Made by a program: the position numbers and the translations under genes. Below, in pieces: positions 6,656-7,011 of a stretch of 7,011 nt of DNA (positions within the stretch are counted from its first letter, which is position 1; each line of letters begins with the position of its first letter). This stretch comes from Akkermansia muciniphila (GTDB lineage: Bacteria > Verrucomicrobiota > Verrucomicrobiia > Verrucomicrobiales > Akkermansiaceae), in assembly GCA_945870545.1 (NCBI GenBank), contig CAMBTF010000089.1, positions 1 through 7,011 of the forward strand. The letters run 5' to 3'. The notes below the pieces were generated by a model. That model had not been told where the DNA came from. It worked only from the letters and a program-made list of their open reading frames with translations, and did no database searches.

Positions 6656-6693
6656 GATTGATATCCAATCATAAGAAAGGTAGGATATCAATC
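6656..6693. repeat. 11-bp perfect inverted repeat between convergent ureD and ppk2
   Basis: GATTGATATCC (6656-6666) and its exact complement (6683-6693) flank a 16-base spacer. The right arm covers the last codon and stop of ppk2 (minus strand). The stem is AT-rich and has no T-run on either strand, so it is a poor intrinsic terminator. It may be a degenerate bidirectional terminator for the two convergent genes or a protein-binding site. The rest of the 6580-6687 gap shows no further gene. Confidence 0.5.
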
Positions 6694-7011
6694 CTCCACG
6701 ACCATATCTGCCGGATTCCACGTGGTTTCCGGGAACTTCATGTCCAGCCGCTTCATCGTATCGACCATGATCCTCGCGACGACGAGGTTGCGGTACCATT
6801 TGCGGTTCGCGGGGACGACATACCAAGGCGCGTGCGCGGTGGAGGTTTTCGATAGGACTTCCTCATAGGTGTCCATGAAATCCAGCCACAGCGCGCGATC
6901 CTTGAGGTCATCGGGGTTGAATTTCCAATGTTTTGCCGGATTCACGAGGCGGGAATCGAGCCGCCGCTTCTGCTCGTCTCGCGAGATGTGGAGGTAGATT
7001 TTCACGACGGT
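6688..7011 (-). CDS. Polyphosphate kinase 2 family protein, C-terminal part (5' end outside window)
   Basis: PPK2 enzymes transfer phosphate between polyphosphate and nucleoside mono- or diphosphates in the cytoplasm. The frame is open to the right edge, so only the C-terminal 107 residues of a protein usually around 250-300 long are visible, and the Walker motifs lie outside. Visible landmarks are the HISRDEQKRRLDSRL strand-helix, NPAKHWKFNPDDLKDRALW, TSTAHAPWYVVPANRKWYRN and a final NPADMVVED. The KHWKF, ALW and APWYVVPANRKWYRN pattern resembles the PPK2-related polyphosphate:nucleotide phosphotransferase group (TIGR03709) more than the class I PPK2 of Pseudomonas. The GTG at 7005 is internal, since the family sequence continues upstream of it (TVVKIYLHIS). 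It converges on ureD with 108 bases between the stop codons and has no evident link to urea metabolism. Confidence 0.93.
   Translation of the reverse strand, partial: TVVKIYLHISRDEQKRRLDSRLVNPAKHWKFNPDDLKDRALWLDFMDTYEEVLSKTSTAHAPWYVVPANRKWYRNLVVARIMVDTMKRLDMKFPETTWNPADMVVED

Noticed and set aside
7003..7005. GTG as the start of a complete small minus-strand protein
   Set aside because: The conserved PPK2 sequence continues upstream of it to the window edge, so the gene is cut by the window rather than short.
1..7011. CRISPR arrays, tRNA or rRNA genes, IS elements, phage genes
   Set aside because: No regularly spaced repeats, tRNA-like cloverleaf, rRNA stretch, transposase or phage protein was seen on either strand.

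Overview
The window carries a complete urease operon, ureA-ureB-ureC-ureE-ureF-ureG-ureD, on the plus strand. It is preceded by the 3' part of urtA, which encodes the urea-binding protein of the UrtABCDE ABC transporter, and followed by a convergent, truncated polyphosphate kinase 2 (PPK2) gene. The DNA is fairly GC-rich with few clear Shine-Dalgarno sequences. Together with the protein flavour (UrtA with a long insertion, TIGR03709-like PPK2), this suggests a Gram-negative bacterium, perhaps of the Verrucomicrobiota. That assignment is an impression, not something the window proves.

Layout. Positions 1-1167 hold urtA, open at the left edge. A strong Rho-independent terminator (1187-1226) closes it. 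Two bases after the terminator's last T-run begins a textbook sigma-54 (-24/-12) promoter (1228-1243), whose predicted start site is near 1254. The first gene from that promoter is a small unrecognised ORF (1271-1549) with a signal peptide, a His/Pro-rich N-terminus of the mature protein and one membrane segment. The structural genes ureA, ureB and ureC (1565-3896) follow, joined by ATGA overlaps, then ureE (3899-4324). A 140-bp gap holding a 24-bp-arm palindrome separates ureE from ureF, which uses a TTG start (4465). ureF, ureG and ureD (4465-6579) overlap one another. A 108-bp convergent intergenic region with an 11-bp inverted repeat separates ureD from ppk2 (minus strand, 6688-7011).

How the genes work together. 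UrtA captures urea outside the cytoplasmic membrane for import. UreABC hydrolyses it to ammonia and carbamate. UreD, UreF and UreG form the GTP-dependent activation complex, and UreE delivers nickel to it. All nickel, carbamate-lysine and catalytic residues are present in UreC, so the enzyme should be active once matured. The sigma-54 promoter fits nitrogen-limitation control. No nickel transporter and no urtBCDE genes lie in the window.

The core is a well-known system. The less ordinary parts are the sigma-54 promoter abutting the urtA terminator, the small exported His-containing protein leading the operon, and the palindrome between ureE and ureF.
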